64,000 nt of DNA. Source: Bradyrhizobium oropedii. Its GTDB lineage: Bacteria > Pseudomonadota > Alphaproteobacteria > Rhizobiales > Xanthobacteraceae. Positions 1 to 9,258 of the stretch are shown here, piece by piece. Each line of letters starts with the position of its first letter. The first letter of the stretch is position 1. The notes beneath the pieces are model-generated. The model saw only the letters and a list, made by a program, of their open reading frames with translations, was not told where the DNA came from and did no database searches. The DNA is taken from NCBI RefSeq assembly GCF_020889685.1, contig NZ_JACMYO010000002.1, forward strand, positions 1-64,000, given 5' to 3'. A program made the translations under genes and the position numbers.

Positions 1-403
1 CGAAACTGTCGGAGCGGGCGGCTTCGCTCTCGTTCCAGGCGGCATCCGGAAGCGGTGCCACGCGCGGCGGCGCGGCGTCGGTCGCGACCGCGGGACGGGC
101 CGACATCTGATCGCGTCCGGGCATCGCCCGCACGATGTTCGGCTCGACGACGATGTCGGTCGGGCCACCGATCATCAGGAGATGCTCGACGTTGTCGCGG
201 CGGACCAGCACCAGGCGGCGGCGGCCGTCGACGGCAGCTGCGTCGATCACCGCCAGTCGCGGCATGCGTCCGCGGTTGGCGTTGGCCCCGAGGCGGTTCC
301 CAGCGAAGCGGCGGACGAGCCATGCGGTGACGCCGATCAGCGCCAGCACGACGGCGAACGCCAAGACGAATGTAACGACCTGCATATTGGAATCCCCGGC
401 CAT
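1..403 (-). CDS. fliO: FliO-like flagellar biosynthesis protein (3' end outside window)
   Basis: The reverse strand is open from an ATG at 403 to the window edge, giving at least 134 residues with no stop. The product begins MAGDSNMQVV, then has one hydrophobic helix (about residues 8-29), an RRF basic stop-transfer patch and a short cytoplasmic domain with the pattern RLAVIDAAAVDGRRRLVLVR, followed by a Pro/Ala-rich tail. This one-helix plus small beta-domain architecture is that of FliO, a helper of the flagellar type III export gate. A GAGGAAGG ribosome binding site sits 5 bases before the ATG. It is divergent from flgB, and the rest of the export genes lie just to the right, which supports the call. 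The family is poorly conserved in sequence, so the name rests on topology plus context. Confidence 0.72.
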   Translation of the reverse strand, partial: MAGDSNMQVVTFVLAFAVVLALIGVTAWLVRRFAGNRLGANANRGRMPRLAVIDAAAVDGRRRLVLVRRDNVEHLLMIGGPTDIVVEPNIVRAMPGRDQMSARPAVATDAAPPRVAPLPDAAWNESEAARSDSF

Positions 404-756
404 CGTGGCCTTCCTCAGCTTCCGCCATCAACGAGCGCGGATTGATAAGTGTGGTTTGCTTTAGCGAATCGCGCCCGAGATTCGCCTTATTTCTTAATTC
501 CCAGCGGCTTGCAGCCGACTGTTCTATTAATAAACCAAGAATCGCTTGTCCCAAAACGACTTCTCAGCGCCCCACGCTGTCTTGGTCTGTGCTGGTTAAC
601 GCAGCATTCGTGGCGAAAATGCGCTCGCCGGCCGCAGTTGCGGCGTTCTCCACGGCTCCGTCGGATATTTTAACCACCCGTTAACCATACACCGGGCAAA
701 TTCTGCCTACCTCGGAAGGCCCAAGGGGCGTCCAAGAGGTTAACGGAGCCGCGGCG
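404..756. other. Divergent fliO/flgB intergenic region
   Basis: These 353 bases separate two divergent flagellar genes. No convincing reading frame is present. The part nearest flgB holds a CtrA-type box at 670-685, and the region is rich in TTAA/GTTAAC words compared with the flanking genes. No sigma-54 (GG-N10-GC with TTGC) promoter was recognised. Confidence 0.5.
670..685 (+). promoter_or_regulatory. CtrA-type binding site upstream of flgB
   Basis: The sequence TTAACCACCCGTTAAC matches the alphaproteobacterial CtrA consensus TTAA-N7-TTAAC exactly. It lies 72 bases upstream of the flgB ATG, a usual position for a CtrA-activated class II flagellar promoter. The CckA kinase that phosphorylates the CtrA pathway is encoded at the other end of this same gene block. 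The match is seen directly; function is inferred from Caulobacter and rhizobial knowledge. Confidence 0.7.
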
Positions 757-1164
757 ATGTCCATGAACGATCTCCCGATCCTGTCGGCGTTGCGCAGCAA
801 GATGCAATGGCACCAGGAGCGCCAGCGGGTGCTCGCCGAGAACATTTCCAATTCCGACACGCCGAACTTCCGGCCGCGCGACCTGGTCGAGCCGAAGTTC
901 GACCGGGGCGGCGCCACGGTCGGCGGCATCGGGACGCTGCCGATGATGCAGACCAGCGCCACCCACATGGCGGCGTCCGGCGCGCCCGACAACTTTGACA
1001 ACGATCGTGGCAAGAGCGGGTTCCAGACCCGTCCGGCCGGCAATGCGGTCAATCTCGAGGACCAGATGCTGAAAGTGTCGGCCAACCAGATGGACTTCGC
1101 GGCCGTCACCTCGCTCTACAGCAAAAGCCTGCATCTCCTGAAAACCGCGATCGGCAAGGGCTAG
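757..1164 (+). CDS. flgB: Flagellar basal-body rod protein FlgB
   Basis: This 135-residue protein builds the proximal rod of the flagellar basal body. The N-terminus has the rod-family helix and the conserved block RVLAENISNSDTPNFRPRD, and the C-terminus ends in the helical segment that packs in the rod (LYSKSLHLLKTAIGKG). Length is normal for FlgB. It opens a rightward operon whose members (flgC, fliE, fliQ, fliR, flhB) follow with short gaps. The first ATG after the CtrA-type box is used; an alternative Met two codons downstream cannot be excluded. Confidence 0.95.
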   Translation: MSMNDLPILSALRSKMQWHQERQRVLAENISNSDTPNFRPRDLVEPKFDRGGATVGGIGTLPMMQTSATHMAASGAPDNFDNDRGKSGFQTRPAGNAVNLEDQMLKVSANQMDFAAVTSLYSKSLHLLKTAIGKG

Positions 1165-1191
1165 GCCGCCTGACGGCGGCAGGAGGATCCC

Positions 1192-1617
1192 ATGGCAGAT
1201 GGAACAAGCGATTTCGCCCGCTCGATGAGCATCGCGACCTCGGGCCTGCGCGCGCAGGCGGGGCGGATGCGGGTGATCTCGGAGAATATCGCCAACGCCG
1301 ATTCGACGGCGCAGACCGCCGGCGGCGATCCCTACCGCCGCAAGGTGCCGACGTTTTCCTCGGCGCTCGATCGCTCGCTCGACGCCCAGGTCGTCACGCT
1401 CGGCCGGATACGCCCCGATCAGTCGTCGTTCCGCATCAAGCACGAGCCGGGCAATCCGGCGGCCGACGCCTCCGGCAACGTCAAATATCCGAACGTCAAT
1501 TCGATGGTCGAAATGACCGACATGCGCGACGCCCAGCGCTCCTACGAGGCGAACCTCAACATCATCAGCGCGACGCGGCGGATGATCCAGCGCACGCTCG
1601 ACATCCTCAAGTCCTGA
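1192..1617 (+). CDS. flgC: Flagellar basal-body rod protein FlgC
   Basis: This is a 141-residue rod protein. It carries the family N-terminal signature around residues 11-34 (SIATSGLRAQAGRMRVISEN then IANADST) and the C-terminal FlgC motif YPNVNSMVEMTDMRDAQRSY. An AGGAGG site lies just before the ATG, and the gap from flgB is 27 bases. It assembles with FlgB, FlgF and FliE in the periplasmic rod after export by the flagellar type III apparatus encoded downstream. Confidence 0.96.
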   Translation: MADGTSDFARSMSIATSGLRAQAGRMRVISENIANADSTAQTAGGDPYRRKVPTFSSALDRSLDAQVVTLGRIRPDQSSFRIKHEPGNPAADASGNVKYPNVNSMVEMTDMRDAQRSYEANLNIISATRRMIQRTLDILKS

Positions 1618-1643
1618 CGCAACAAGTACAGGGAATGTAACTC

Positions 1644-1955
1644 ATGGCTACACCGACAGTCGCAGCCAACGCCTACGCCAATCTTGCCAAGATGATGGAG
1701 CGCGGCGGCGCCGAAAAGGCCGGGCAGGCAGTCGCCGGTCCGTCCTTCAGCGCGCTGTTGAAGGACTCCGTCGGCAGCGTGCTGGAGGCGGGCAAGAAAT
1801 CCGACATGCAGACCATGGCGATGGCCTCGGGCAAGGCGAACGTGATGGACGTGGTGACGGCGGTCGCCGACACCGACGTTGCGGTGTCGACACTGGTCTC
1901 GGTCCGCGACCGCGTGATCCAGGCCTATGAAGACATCATGAAGATGCCGATCTGA
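1644..1955 (+). CDS. fliE: Flagellar hook-basal body complex protein FliE
   Basis: This 103-residue protein is the MS-ring/rod junction component. The typical FliE elements are present: the FSALLKDSVGSVLEAGKKSD segment in the middle and the C-terminal helix STLVSVRDRVIQAYEDIMKM. The gene sits 26 bases after flgC and is followed at once by a palindromic intergenic repeat (1958-2053), after which fliQ starts, so the operon may be partly interrupted there. Confidence 0.95.
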   Translation: MATPTVAANAYANLAKMMERGGAEKAGQAVAGPSFSALLKDSVGSVLEAGKKSDMQTMAMASGKANVMDVVTAVADTDVAVSTLVSVRDRVIQAYEDIMKMPI

Positions 1956-1957
1956 TT

Positions 1958-2053
1958 GTCATTCCGGGATGCGCCGAAGGCGCAGGCCCGGAATCCATAA
2001 CCACGATCGGGAGTATGGATTCCGGGCTCTCGCTTCGCGAGCCCCGGAATGAC
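1958..2053. repeat. Palindromic intergenic repeat, GTCATTCCGGG family
   Basis: The element starts GTCATTCCGGG and ends CCCCGGAATGAC, with inner arms GGAATCCATA/TATGGATTCC, so the whole unit folds into a long hairpin. A second copy with the same ends lies at 10545-10635. It begins three bases after the fliE stop. Repeats of this type are scattered through Bradyrhizobium intergenic regions. Confidence 0.85.
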
Positions 2054-2085
2054 TAGAGCAAACAACCAGCAAGCGAGAATCCAAA

Positions 2086-2349
2086 ATGACCGGTCCTGAA
2101 ACTCTCGACGTGGCGCGCGATGCGATCTGGACCATTGTGTTGGTGTCGTCGCCCCTGATGGTGGTCGGCCTCGTGGTCGGCGTTGTGGTGTCGCTGTTCC
2201 AGGCGCTCACCCAGATCCAGGAACAGACGCTGGTCTTCGTGCCGAAGATTCTCGCGATCTTCGTCACATTGCTGCTGGCGCTGCCGTTCATGGCCGACGC
2301 GCTTTCCAGCCACATGATGCGGATTTCGTCGCGAATCATCGGCGGTTGA
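2086..2349 (+). CDS. fliQ: Flagellar export gate protein FliQ
   Basis: This 87-residue protein has two transmembrane helices separated by a short loop, the standard FliQ size and topology. The helix 1 region reads AIWTIVLVSSPLMVVGLVVG and the connector holds the family motif LFQALTQIQEQTLVFVPKIL. It forms the FliP-FliQ-FliR core of the flagellar secretion channel in the inner membrane. fliR follows 18 bases downstream, consistent with one transcript. fliP is not in the window. Confidence 0.96.
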   Translation: MTGPETLDVARDAIWTIVLVSSPLMVVGLVVGVVVSLFQALTQIQEQTLVFVPKILAIFVTLLLALPFMADALSSHMMRISSRIIGG

Positions 2350-2367
2350 TGCACTAATGCCGCGGTC

Positions 2368-3138
2368 ATGCGCATCGACGTTTCCCTGCTGCCGGCGCTG
2401 GCCGCAATCTTCGTGCTGGTCTTTGCGCGCGTGGGCGCGATGGTGATGCTGCTGCCCGGTTTCGGAGAGAGCAACATCCCGGCACGGGTCAAGCTGTCGA
2501 TCGCGCTGCTGCTGACGCTGATCATCCTCCCCCTGCATCGCAACGCCTATCACGTCGACCTGACGTCGATCTCCGCGCTCGGCGTGCTCATGGTGCATGA
2601 GCTCATCATCGGCATCGTGCTCGGTGCGACCGCGCGGGTGACGCTGTCGGCGCTCAATGTCGCGGGCTCGGTGATCGCGCAGCAGCTCGGCCTCGGCTTC
2701 GTCACCGCGGTTGATCCGACCCAGGGCCAGCAGGGCCAGATCGTCGGCAACTTCCTCACCATCCTCGGCCTGACGCTGCTGTTTGCGACCGACAGCCACT
2801 ATCTCGTCATCGCGGCGCTGAGCGAAAGCTACCGGATCTTCTCGCCGGGCGAGATCATGCCGACCGGCGACGTCGCCGCACTGGCGACCTCCGCGTTCTC
2901 CGCGGCCTTCAAGATCGGCCTGCAACTGTCCGCACCGTTCCTGGTGTTCGGCCTCGTCTTCAACATCGGGCTCGGCGTGCTGGCGCGGCTGATGCCGCAG
3001 ATGCAGGTCTACTTCGTCGGCGTGCCGCTCTCGATCATGGTCGGCTTCCTGATCTTCGGCATCGTGCTCGCCGCGATGATGAACACCTATCTCGACTACT
3101 TCCTCGGCGTCATGCGCCAACTCGCCCCAATGAACTAG
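2368..3138 (+). CDS. fliR: Flagellar export gate protein FliR
   Basis: This 256-residue integral membrane protein belongs to the FliR/SpaR/YscT export-gate family. It starts with a hydrophobic helix, has the family blocks ARVGAMVMLLPGFGESNIPA near residue 20-40 and EIMPTGDV near 166, and ends with a helix LIFGIVLAAMMNTYLDYF. The short basic start MRIDVSLLPAL follows fliQ by 18 bases. A dispersed repeat begins on its stop codon. It works with FliP, FliQ and FlhB in the export channel. Confidence 0.95.
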   Translation: MRIDVSLLPALAAIFVLVFARVGAMVMLLPGFGESNIPARVKLSIALLLTLIILPLHRNAYHVDLTSISALGVLMVHELIIGIVLGATARVTLSALNVAGSVIAQQLGLGFVTAVDPTQGQQGQIVGNFLTILGLTLLFATDSHYLVIAALSESYRIFSPGEIMPTGDVAALATSAFSAAFKIGLQLSAPFLVFGLVFNIGLGVLARLMPQMQVYFVGVPLSIMVGFLIFGIVLAAMMNTYLDYFLGVMRQLAPMN

Positions 3139-3190
3139 AGCGTTTTCGAGCGAAGTGGGAACCGGTTCGCGTGAAGAAAACGCGTCAAAA
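3138..3190. repeat. Dispersed intergenic repeat, GAGCGTTTTCGAGCGAAG family
   Basis: The unit has ends GAGCGTTTTC and GAAGAAAACGCGTC flanking GGAACCGGTTCGCG, so it can form a hairpin. A related copy lies at 16057-16109, where it overlaps the end of a gene. This copy begins inside the fliR stop codon region and fills part of the 107-base gap before flhB. Confidence 0.8.
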
Positions 3191-3245
3191 ATAGGATCTC
3201 AGAACATGATGCGATCAAGTCGCATCAAGTTCCAGGGGAGCAGAG

Positions 3246-4319
3246 ATGGCCGACGATACCGAAGACAAAACAGAAGATCCTACGCAAAAACGTCTCGACG
3301 ATGCCCTTGAGAAAGGCGACGTCGTCAAAAGCCAGGAGGTCAACACCTGGTTCATCATCGCCGGCGCCACGCTGGTGCTGTCGACCTTCTCCGGCTCGAT
3401 CGGCGGCGGCATCTTGATGCCGTTGCGCAACCTGATCGCCAATTCATGGATGATCCGCACCGACGGCGCCGGCCTGCTGGCGCTGACGCAATCGCTCGGC
3501 TACGCCGTGGTTGCCGCGATCGGCGTGCCGTTCCTGATGCTGGCGCTGGCCGCGGTCGCGGGCAACATGATCCAGCATCAGCTGGTGTGGTCGGGCGAGC
3601 AGCTCAAGCCGAAATTCTCCAAGATATCGCCGGCTGCCGGCTTCAAGCGGCTGTTCGGCAAGCAGGCGGTGGCGAACTTCCTGAAGGGCCTGTTCAAGCT
3701 GATCGCGCTCGGCGCCGTGATGGTGGCGGTGCTGTGGCCCGACCGGATGCGCATGGAATCGTTCCTGCGGGTCGATCCGGCCGAGCTTCTGCCCGCCGTC
3801 ACCGGCATGACGGTGCATCTGTTGGCGGCGGTGGTTGCCATCCTCGCCGTGGTTGCGATCGCCGACTACTTCTTCCAGTACCGGACCTGGTACGAGCGTC
3901 ACAAGATGTCGCTGCAAGAGATGAAAGAGGAGTTCAAGCAGTCGGAAGGCGACCCGCACGTCAAGGGCAGGATCAAGCAGTTGCGGGTCCAGCGCGCCAA
4001 GAAGCGCATGATGGCCCAGGTTCCGAAGGCCTCGGTGATCATCACCAACCCGACCCACTATTCGGTGGCGCTGGCCTACGACCGCAGCATGTCGGCGCCG
4101 GTCTGCGTCGCCAAGGGCGTCGACAACCTCGCCTTCAAGATCAGGGAGGTCGCCAAGGAGCACGACATTCCGATCGTGGAGAACGTGCCGCTGGCCCGGG
4201 CGCTCTATGCGACCGTCGAAATCGACAAGGAAATCCCGGTCGAGCACTATCATGCGGTTGCCGAAATCATCGGCTACGTGATGCGGCTGAGGCGCGGCCT
4301 GTCCGGCCTGCGCCAGTAA
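3246..4319 (+). CDS. flhB: Flagellar export switch protein FlhB
   Basis: This 357-residue protein has an N-terminal membrane half with four helices and a cytoplasmic half that switches export specificity from rod/hook to filament substrates. The autocleavage motif NPTH is at residues 268-271 (context VIITNPTHYSVAL), where the chain splits between Asn and Pro. The start MADDTEDKTEDPTQKRL is typical of the family, and a GGGGAGCAGAG ribosome binding site precedes the ATG. It completes the FliQRFlhB gate set. Confidence 0.96.
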   Translation: MADDTEDKTEDPTQKRLDDALEKGDVVKSQEVNTWFIIAGATLVLSTFSGSIGGGILMPLRNLIANSWMIRTDGAGLLALTQSLGYAVVAAIGVPFLMLALAAVAGNMIQHQLVWSGEQLKPKFSKISPAAGFKRLFGKQAVANFLKGLFKLIALGAVMVAVLWPDRMRMESFLRVDPAELLPAVTGMTVHLLAAVVAILAVVAIADYFFQYRTWYERHKMSLQEMKEEFKQSEGDPHVKGRIKQLRVQRAKKRMMAQVPKASVIITNPTHYSVALAYDRSMSAPVCVAKGVDNLAFKIREVAKEHDIPIVENVPLARALYATVEIDKEIPVEHYHAVAEIIGYVMRLRRGLSGLRQ

Positions 4320-4448
4320 GGGGCGGAAAACCGCTTGAAATGCGTGTAACTTGCGAAATCGCCGCCTGATGGACTTGCGTTTTCGGGTCCGATTCAGGCA
4401 CTCAGGGGCAAGGTGGCCGGCCGGTCGCCTTCGTGATGCAGACGAGCC

Positions 4449-7040
4449 ATGTCTCTCCAGATGACCGCCGATAGCAACGATCCTCCCGCGACTGAGCCGT
4501 TCGTGGCCCGCGGGCCAGCGCGGCGCAGCGGCAGCATCCTGCTGGTGGTCCTGATCGCCATCGGCATCGTCGCTCTGGCAGTCTGGCTGATGGCCATCGG
4601 TCGTACCCAGGCGCAGCCCTATATCCTCGGCGTGCTGGCGCTGCTCGCCACCGCCGGCCTGTTCAACCTGTTTGCGCTGGCCGCCGGCATCATCCGCTTC
4701 TCCGACCGCACCACCGACGACCCGGTGATGGCACGGATTGCCGACCACGCCCAGGAAGGGCTCGTCGTCACCGACTCCCGCAGCCACGTGGTCTATTCCA
4801 ACGCCGCCTATCTCGCGCTGACCGGCGCGGCCGGGCCGCAGGACGTCCGGCCGGTCGAACGCGTCTTCATCGGTAACCCCGACGTCTCCGAGGCGGTGTT
4901 CCGCCTCCTGAAGGCGGCGCGCGAGGGCAAGCGGCAGCAGGAGGAGGTCCGTGTCGCCGGCCATGAGGCCGGGCCAGGCGGTGCACAAGGCCGTTGGCTG
5001 CGCCTGCGGGTCCGCCCGCTCGGCGAGGGCAAGCGCGACGCGAAATACGCGGTGTGGTCGATCGCCGACATCACCCGCGACCGCGAGCGCCAGGAAGACG
5101 TGTTCCAGGAGCTGCGGCATGCGATCGAGTATCTCGACCACGCGCCATGCGGCTTCTTCTCGGTCAATCCGGCCGGCGAGATCGCCTATGTCAACGCGAC
5201 GCTCGCCAACTGGCTGGATTACGATCTGGCCGAGATCGGTTCGGGCGGCCTGAAGCTGACCGACATCGTCTCGGGTGACGGCGCGGCGCTGCTGACCTCG
5301 ATTGCGGCGGTGCCGGGCGAGGTCAAGACCGAGGTGTTCGATATCGACCTGCGCATGCGCGGCGGCAAGACCGTGCCGGTGCGGCTCTATCACAAGCTTG
5401 CCTTCGGCGCCGACGGCGCGGCAGGCGCCTCGCGCACGCTGGTGATCAGCCGTGCCCGCGACGAGCGTTCCGATCCGGAGCGCGCCGCCGAAGTGCGCTT
5501 CATGCGCTTCTTCGACCATACGCCGATGGCGATCGCGACCGTCGATCGCGGCGGCAATGTGGTCGGCGCCAATGCGCGCTACGCCAAGCTGGCGCAGGGG
5601 CTGAACGGCGACGGCGGCGCCGCCAAGTCGATCTTCCGCGCGGTCAATCCGCGCGACCGCGGCCTCCTGATCGCTGCGATCAACCAGGCTGCGGAAGGAC
5701 AGGGCGATATCGCGCCGGTCGAGGTGATGCTCGACGGGCCCAAGGAGCGCTTCGCCCAGTTCTTCGTCACGACCGTCGAGAAGGACGAGCGCGACGCCGA
5801 GACCGCGATCGTCTACATCCTCGAGATCACCGAGCGGCGCGCGCTGGAAAACCAGATCAACCAGTCGCAGAAGATGGAGATGGTCGGCCAGCTCGCCGGC
5901 GGCATCGCGCACGACTTCAACAACGTGCTGTCGGCCATCATGATGGCGAACGACTTCCTGTTGAACGCGCACAAGCCGACCGACCCGTCATTCCAGGACA
6001 TCATGCAGATCAAGCAGAACGCCACCCGCGCCGCGACGCTGGTGCGGCAGCTGCTTGCGTTCTCGCGCCGCCAGACGCTGCGGCCGCAGGTGCTCGATCT
6101 CGGCGATGCGTTGAGCGACCTCACCATGCTGCTGCGCCGGCTGATCGGCGAGAAGGTCAAGCTCGACCTCGTGCATGGCCGCGATCTGTGGCCGGTGAAG
6201 GTCGACGTCTCGCAGTTCGAGCAGGTGGTGGTCAATCTCGCGGTCAACGCGCGCGACGCGATGCCCGACGGCGGCAAGCTGATCATCCGCACCGCCAATG
6301 TGTCGACCGAGGAAGCCGCCCAGCTCGCCAACAAGGGCATGCCGGCGGCCGACTATGTGAAGATCGAGATTTCGGACACCGGCACCGGCATTCCGCACGA
6401 GATCATCGACAAGATCTTCGAGCCGTTCTTCTCGACCAAGGAAGTCGGCAAGGGCACCGGTCTCGGCCTGTCCACGGTCTACGGCATCGTCAAGCAGACC
6501 GGCGGCTTCGTCTATGTCGATTCCGTGCCGGGCGGGGGAACCACGTTCCGGATCTATCTGCCGCGGCATCGCCAGGAGCAGGAGGTCGCGCCGGAGGCGC
6601 ATGCCGGCAACGGCGCGGCAAAGGAGACTGCTACCGCTGAAGCCGCCAAGCCGAAACCGGATCTCACCGGGCAGGGCACCATCCTGCTGGTCGAGGACGA
6701 GGATGGCCTGCGCTCACTCAATGCACGCGGTCTGCGTTCGCGCGGTTACAGCGTGATCGAGGCGGCCAACGGCGTCGAGGCGCTGGAGGCGTTCGAGGAG
6801 AACAACGGCAAGGTCGATCTCGTCGTGTCCGACGTCGTGATGCCGGAGATGGACGGGCCGACGCTGCTGAAGGAAATGCGCAGCCGCAATGCCGAGCTGA
6901 AGATCATCTTCGTCTCCGGCTATGCCGAGGACGCATTCGAGAAGAGCCTGCCGGAGAACCAGCAATTCGCTTTCCTGCCGAAACCGTTCACCTTGACGCA
7001 GCTGGTCGCCGCGGTGAAGGAAACCATGACGGCGAACTAG
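4449..7040 (+). CDS. cckA: CckA hybrid sensor histidine kinase
   Basis: This 863-residue membrane kinase feeds the CtrA cell-cycle phosphorelay. Two helices (about 29-50 and 58-80) are followed by PAS-like domains (about 95-210, 225-335 and 350-460), a dimerisation/phosphoacceptor helix with H488 in [13 protein letters not shown], an ATPase domain with [21 protein letters not shown] and [14 protein letters not shown] boxes, and a C-terminal receiver domain with phosphoacceptor D795 ([12 protein letters not shown]) and the PKPF lysine near the end. The domain order and the GGIAHDFNN box are those of CckA rather than generic hybrids. It lies 129 bases after flhB, and a CtrA-type box is upstream of flgB in the same block. 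Confidence 0.9.
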   Translation: MSLQMTADSNDPPATEPFVARGPARRSGSILLVVLIAIGIVALAVWLMAIGRTQAQPYILGVLALLATAGLFNLFALAAGIIRFSDRTTDDPVMARIADHAQEGLVVTDSRSHVVYSNAAYLALTGAAGPQDVRPVERVFIGNPDVSEAVFRLLKAAREGKRQQEEVRVAGHEAGPGGAQGRWLRLRVRPLGEGKRDAKYAVWSIADITRDRERQEDVFQELRHAIEYLDHAPCGFFSVNPAGEIAYVNATLANWLDYDLAEIGSGGLKLTDIVSGDGAALLTSIAAVPGEVKTEVFDIDLRMRGGKTVPVRLYHKLAFGADGAAGASRTLVISRARDERSDPERAAEVRFMRFFDHTPMAIATVDRGGNVVGANARYAKLAQGLNGDGGAAKSIFRAVNPRDRGLLIAAINQAAEGQGDIAPVEVMLDGPKERFAQFFVTTVEKDERDAETAIVYILEITERRALENQINQSQKMEMVGQLAGGIAHDFNNVLSAIMMANDFLLNAHKPTDPSFQDIMQIKQNATRAATLVRQLLAFSRRQTLRPQVLDLGDALSDLTMLLRRLIGEKVKLDLVHGRDLWPVKVDVSQFEQVVVNLAVNARDAMPDGGKLIIRTANVSTEEAAQLANKGMPAADYVKIEISDTGTGIPHEIIDKIFEPFFSTKEVGKGTGLGLSTVYGIVKQTGGFVYVDSVPGGGTTFRIYLPRHRQEQEVAPEAHAGNGAAKETATAEAAKPKPDLTGQGTILLVEDEDGLRSLNARGLRSRGYSVIEAANGVEALEAFEENNGKVDLVVSDVVMPEMDGPTLLKEMRSRNAELKIIFVSGYAEDAFEKSLPENQQFAFLPKPFTLTQLVAAVKETMTAN

Positions 7041-7284
7041 CCCTGCGACGCTGCGATGCGCTCTTGATTTCTCGCAGGTGCGAGGTGAAATTCCGGTGCG
7101 GCTGCGGTTGAAACCCGGCCTCATCTCGCGCTAGGACGCAGTGTCGCGCCCACAAGCACCATAGTGTCACATCTCCGCGACCGAGGGCCGCAGCCGCGGT
7201 TCCCGTTTCCGGCTTCACTTTTATCAGGCCCTGCCCATGTTAGGGGCGTTTCCCCATGCCGGGGAATCCTTTGAGGAAACCAAC

Positions 7285-8244
7285 ATGAATTTCTCGCAAC
7301 GCACGCGTGGAATTGTTCGGGCGATCGCCGTCACAATGGCGCTGGCGCTGCCCGTCATGATGACCGTTTCGGCAGCCGACGCCCGCGTCGGCGGCGGCGG
7401 CTCGCGCGGCTCGCGGACATTCTCCGCGCCGCCCAGCACCAACACTGCGCCGGGCTCGGTTGCGCCGATGAACCGTACCTTCAGCCAGCCCGGCAGCCCG
7501 GGCATGAGCTCGCCGGCGGCGGCGAATTCCGGCGGTCTGTTCGGCCGCGGCGGAATGGGTCGAGGCCTGCTCGGCGGCCTCGCCGCGGGGTTCCTTGGCG
7601 CCGGCCTGTTCGGCATGCTGTTCGGCGGTGGCCTGTTCTCGGGTCTCGGCGGCCTGTCGTCGATGCTCGGCCTGCTGCTGCAGATCGGTCTGATCGTACT
7701 CGTGGTCCGGCTCGCGATGTCGTGGTGGCAGCGCCGCAATGCGCCGGCCGCCGCTTACGCCGGTGGGCCCGACGTCGGTCCTGGCCCGCAGGCGAACGCC
7801 CGTTCGGGCTTCGGCTTCGGCATCGGTGGCGGATCGAACGCGCCGGTCGAGATCGCGCCTCGCGACTACGAGACGTTCGAGCGTCTGCTCGGCGACATCC
7901 AGACCGCGTGGTCGAACGAGGACATCGCGAAGCTGCACACGCTCGCGACGCCCGAAATGGTGTCGTACTTCTCGAAGGATCTCGAGGAGAACAAGGCACG
8001 CAACGTCACCAACAAGGTGACCAATGTGAAGCTGCTGCAGGGCGATCTCGCGGAAGCCTGGCGCGAAGGCGACAGCGAATATGCGACCGTCGCAATGCGC
8101 TACTCGCTGGTCGACACTGTGCTCGAGCGCGGCAACGGCCGTCAGGTCAGCGGCGGGCAGCCGGAGGAGGTCACCGAGGTCTGGACCTTCGTCCGCCAGC
8201 GCGGCGGCAATTGGGAGCTTTCGGCGATCCAGCAGACCAACTGA
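7285..8244 (+). CDS. Tim44-like domain protein, membrane anchored
   Basis: This 319-residue protein has an N-terminal signal/anchor (VRAIAVTMALALPVMMTVS), a Gly/Ser-rich stretch, a second hydrophobic Gly-rich segment (about 95-150) and a C-terminal Tim44-like fold from about 190 with ERLLGDIQTAWSNEDIAKL and a final EVTEVWTFVRQRGGNWELSAIQQ. Bacterial Tim44-domain proteins are membrane associated and of unclear role. A GAGGAAACC site precedes the ATG at 7285; a GTG/ATG 48 bases upstream would lengthen it but spoils the signal sequence. A strong terminator follows at 8272. Confidence 0.78.
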   Translation: MNFSQRTRGIVRAIAVTMALALPVMMTVSAADARVGGGGSRGSRTFSAPPSTNTAPGSVAPMNRTFSQPGSPGMSSPAAANSGGLFGRGGMGRGLLGGLAAGFLGAGLFGMLFGGGLFSGLGGLSSMLGLLLQIGLIVLVVRLAMSWWQRRNAPAAAYAGGPDVGPGPQANARSGFGFGIGGGSNAPVEIAPRDYETFERLLGDIQTAWSNEDIAKLHTLATPEMVSYFSKDLEENKARNVTNKVTNVKLLQGDLAEAWREGDSEYATVAMRYSLVDTVLERGNGRQVSGGQPEEVTEVWTFVRQRGGNWELSAIQQTN

Positions 8245-8271
8245 TCGCTTGCCCGAGACGACAGATAGAAG

Positions 8272-8300
8272 GCGCCGCGGCTTGGTCCGCGGCGCTTTTG
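8272..8300 (+). terminator. Rho-independent terminator after the Tim44-like gene
   Basis: A perfect 9-bp stem GCGCCGCGG/CCGCGGCGC with loop CTTGGT is followed by TTTTGTTTG. It lies 28 bases after the stop codon. Confidence 0.85.
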
Positions 8301-8396
8301 TTTGTGGGCTTCATTCGCGTGTCGCGGTGCCGGAATATCCGGACAGGCCGCGGGTTCATGTCAGCGGACCATAACAACCATCGGGAGGATCATAGG

Positions 8397-9074
8397 ATGA
8401 AGATCGTTGCGCAGATCGCGGTTCCGGCCTGTCTTGCGTTCGTCGTCATGTCTGCGCCGCCGGCAGCGGCGCAGACCGCCGACACCAGCTTCTTCGTGAC
8501 CAGCAACGGCATCGGCAATGGCGGCAATCTCGGCGGCCTCGCGGGCGCCGACAATCACTGCCAGACCCTGGCGCAGGCCGCGGGCTTCGGTGCGCCGAAG
8601 ACCTGGCGCGCCTATCTTTCGACCCAGGCGGCCGATGGCAAGCCCGCGGTGAATGCGCGCGACCGCATCGGCAAGGGGCCGTGGAAGAATGTGAAGGGCG
8701 TCGTGGTCGCCAAGGATGTCGCCGACCTGCACAGCGCCGGCAACAATCTCACCAAGCAGAGCGCCCTGTCCGAGAAGGGGGAAGTCGTCAACGGTGCCGG
8801 CGACACGCCGAACCGCCACGACGTGCTGACGGGATCGCAGGCGGACGGCACGGCGTTTGCGGCCGGTGAGGACCGCACCTGCAAGAACTGGACAAGCAGC
8901 ACGCAAGGCGCTGCCATGGTCGGGCATTTCGACCGCAAGGGCCTGCGCGACGACGAGCCGTCAAAATCCTGGAACATGTCGCATCCCTCGCGCGGTCCGG
9001 ACGGCGGCTGCTCGCAGGCCGATCTGAAGAGCACTGGCGGCGACGGCCTGCTGTACTGCTTCGCGGCGAATTGA
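8397..9074 (+). CDS. Secreted lectin-like protein
   Basis: This 225-residue protein has a clear signal peptide (IVAQIAVPACLAFVVMS, cleavage near AAAQ-TAD). The mature part contains repeated small-residue motifs (GNGGNLGGLAGADNHCQTLA, WRAYLSTQAADG) and four well-spaced cysteines (NHCQ, RTCKNW, GGCSQ, LYCFAAN), a pattern that resembles the C-type-lectin/endostatin-like fold of proteins often annotated as lectins in Bradyrhizobium. A GGGAGGATC ribosome binding site precedes the ATG at 8397; the frame is open much further upstream, but that part is antisense-like Arg/Ala-rich noise. Ligand and role are unknown. Confidence 0.7.
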   Translation: MKIVAQIAVPACLAFVVMSAPPAAAQTADTSFFVTSNGIGNGGNLGGLAGADNHCQTLAQAAGFGAPKTWRAYLSTQAADGKPAVNARDRIGKGPWKNVKGVVVAKDVADLHSAGNNLTKQSALSEKGEVVNGAGDTPNRHDVLTGSQADGTAFAAGEDRTCKNWTSSTQGAAMVGHFDRKGLRDDEPSKSWNMSHPSRGPDGGCSQADLKSTGGDGLLYCFAAN

Positions 9075-9098
9075 GGGAACGGCGCATGAAAGTTCGTC

Positions 9099-9213
9099 GT
9101 CATTGCGAGGAACTCGCGACAAAATTGCAAGGCAATTTTGCGCTGAAGCGACGAAGCAATCCATCTGTCCGCATATGCGGCGCGATGGATTGCTTCGCTT
9201 CGCTCGCAATGAC
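9099..9213. repeat. Palindromic intergenic repeat, GTCATTGCGAGG family
   Basis: The unit begins GTCATTGCGAGG and ends CTCGCAATGAC with inner arms GCAATCCATC/GATGGATTGC. A second copy is at 22731-22814. This copy has an extra internal segment around ACAAAATTGCAAGGCAATTTTG, which is itself an inverted repeat. Confidence 0.85.
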
Positions 9214-9258
9214 GGTGATAGCACGGCAGGATACTAACAACCGCCGCCGCCCACGCGC

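Noticed and set aside
404-756. Sigma-54 promoter for flgB
   Set aside because: No GG-N10-GC spacing with TTGC was found; the CtrA-type box is the better explanation.
3444-5972. 842-residue reverse-strand frame across flhB and cckA
   Set aside because: It is His/Arg-rich, lacks family motifs and lies opposite two strongly supported genes; high GC keeps the antisense frame open.
7722-9074. 450-residue version of the lectin-like protein
   Set aside because: The extra part is a shadow of the Tim44-like gene; a terminator and ribosome binding site separate the genes.
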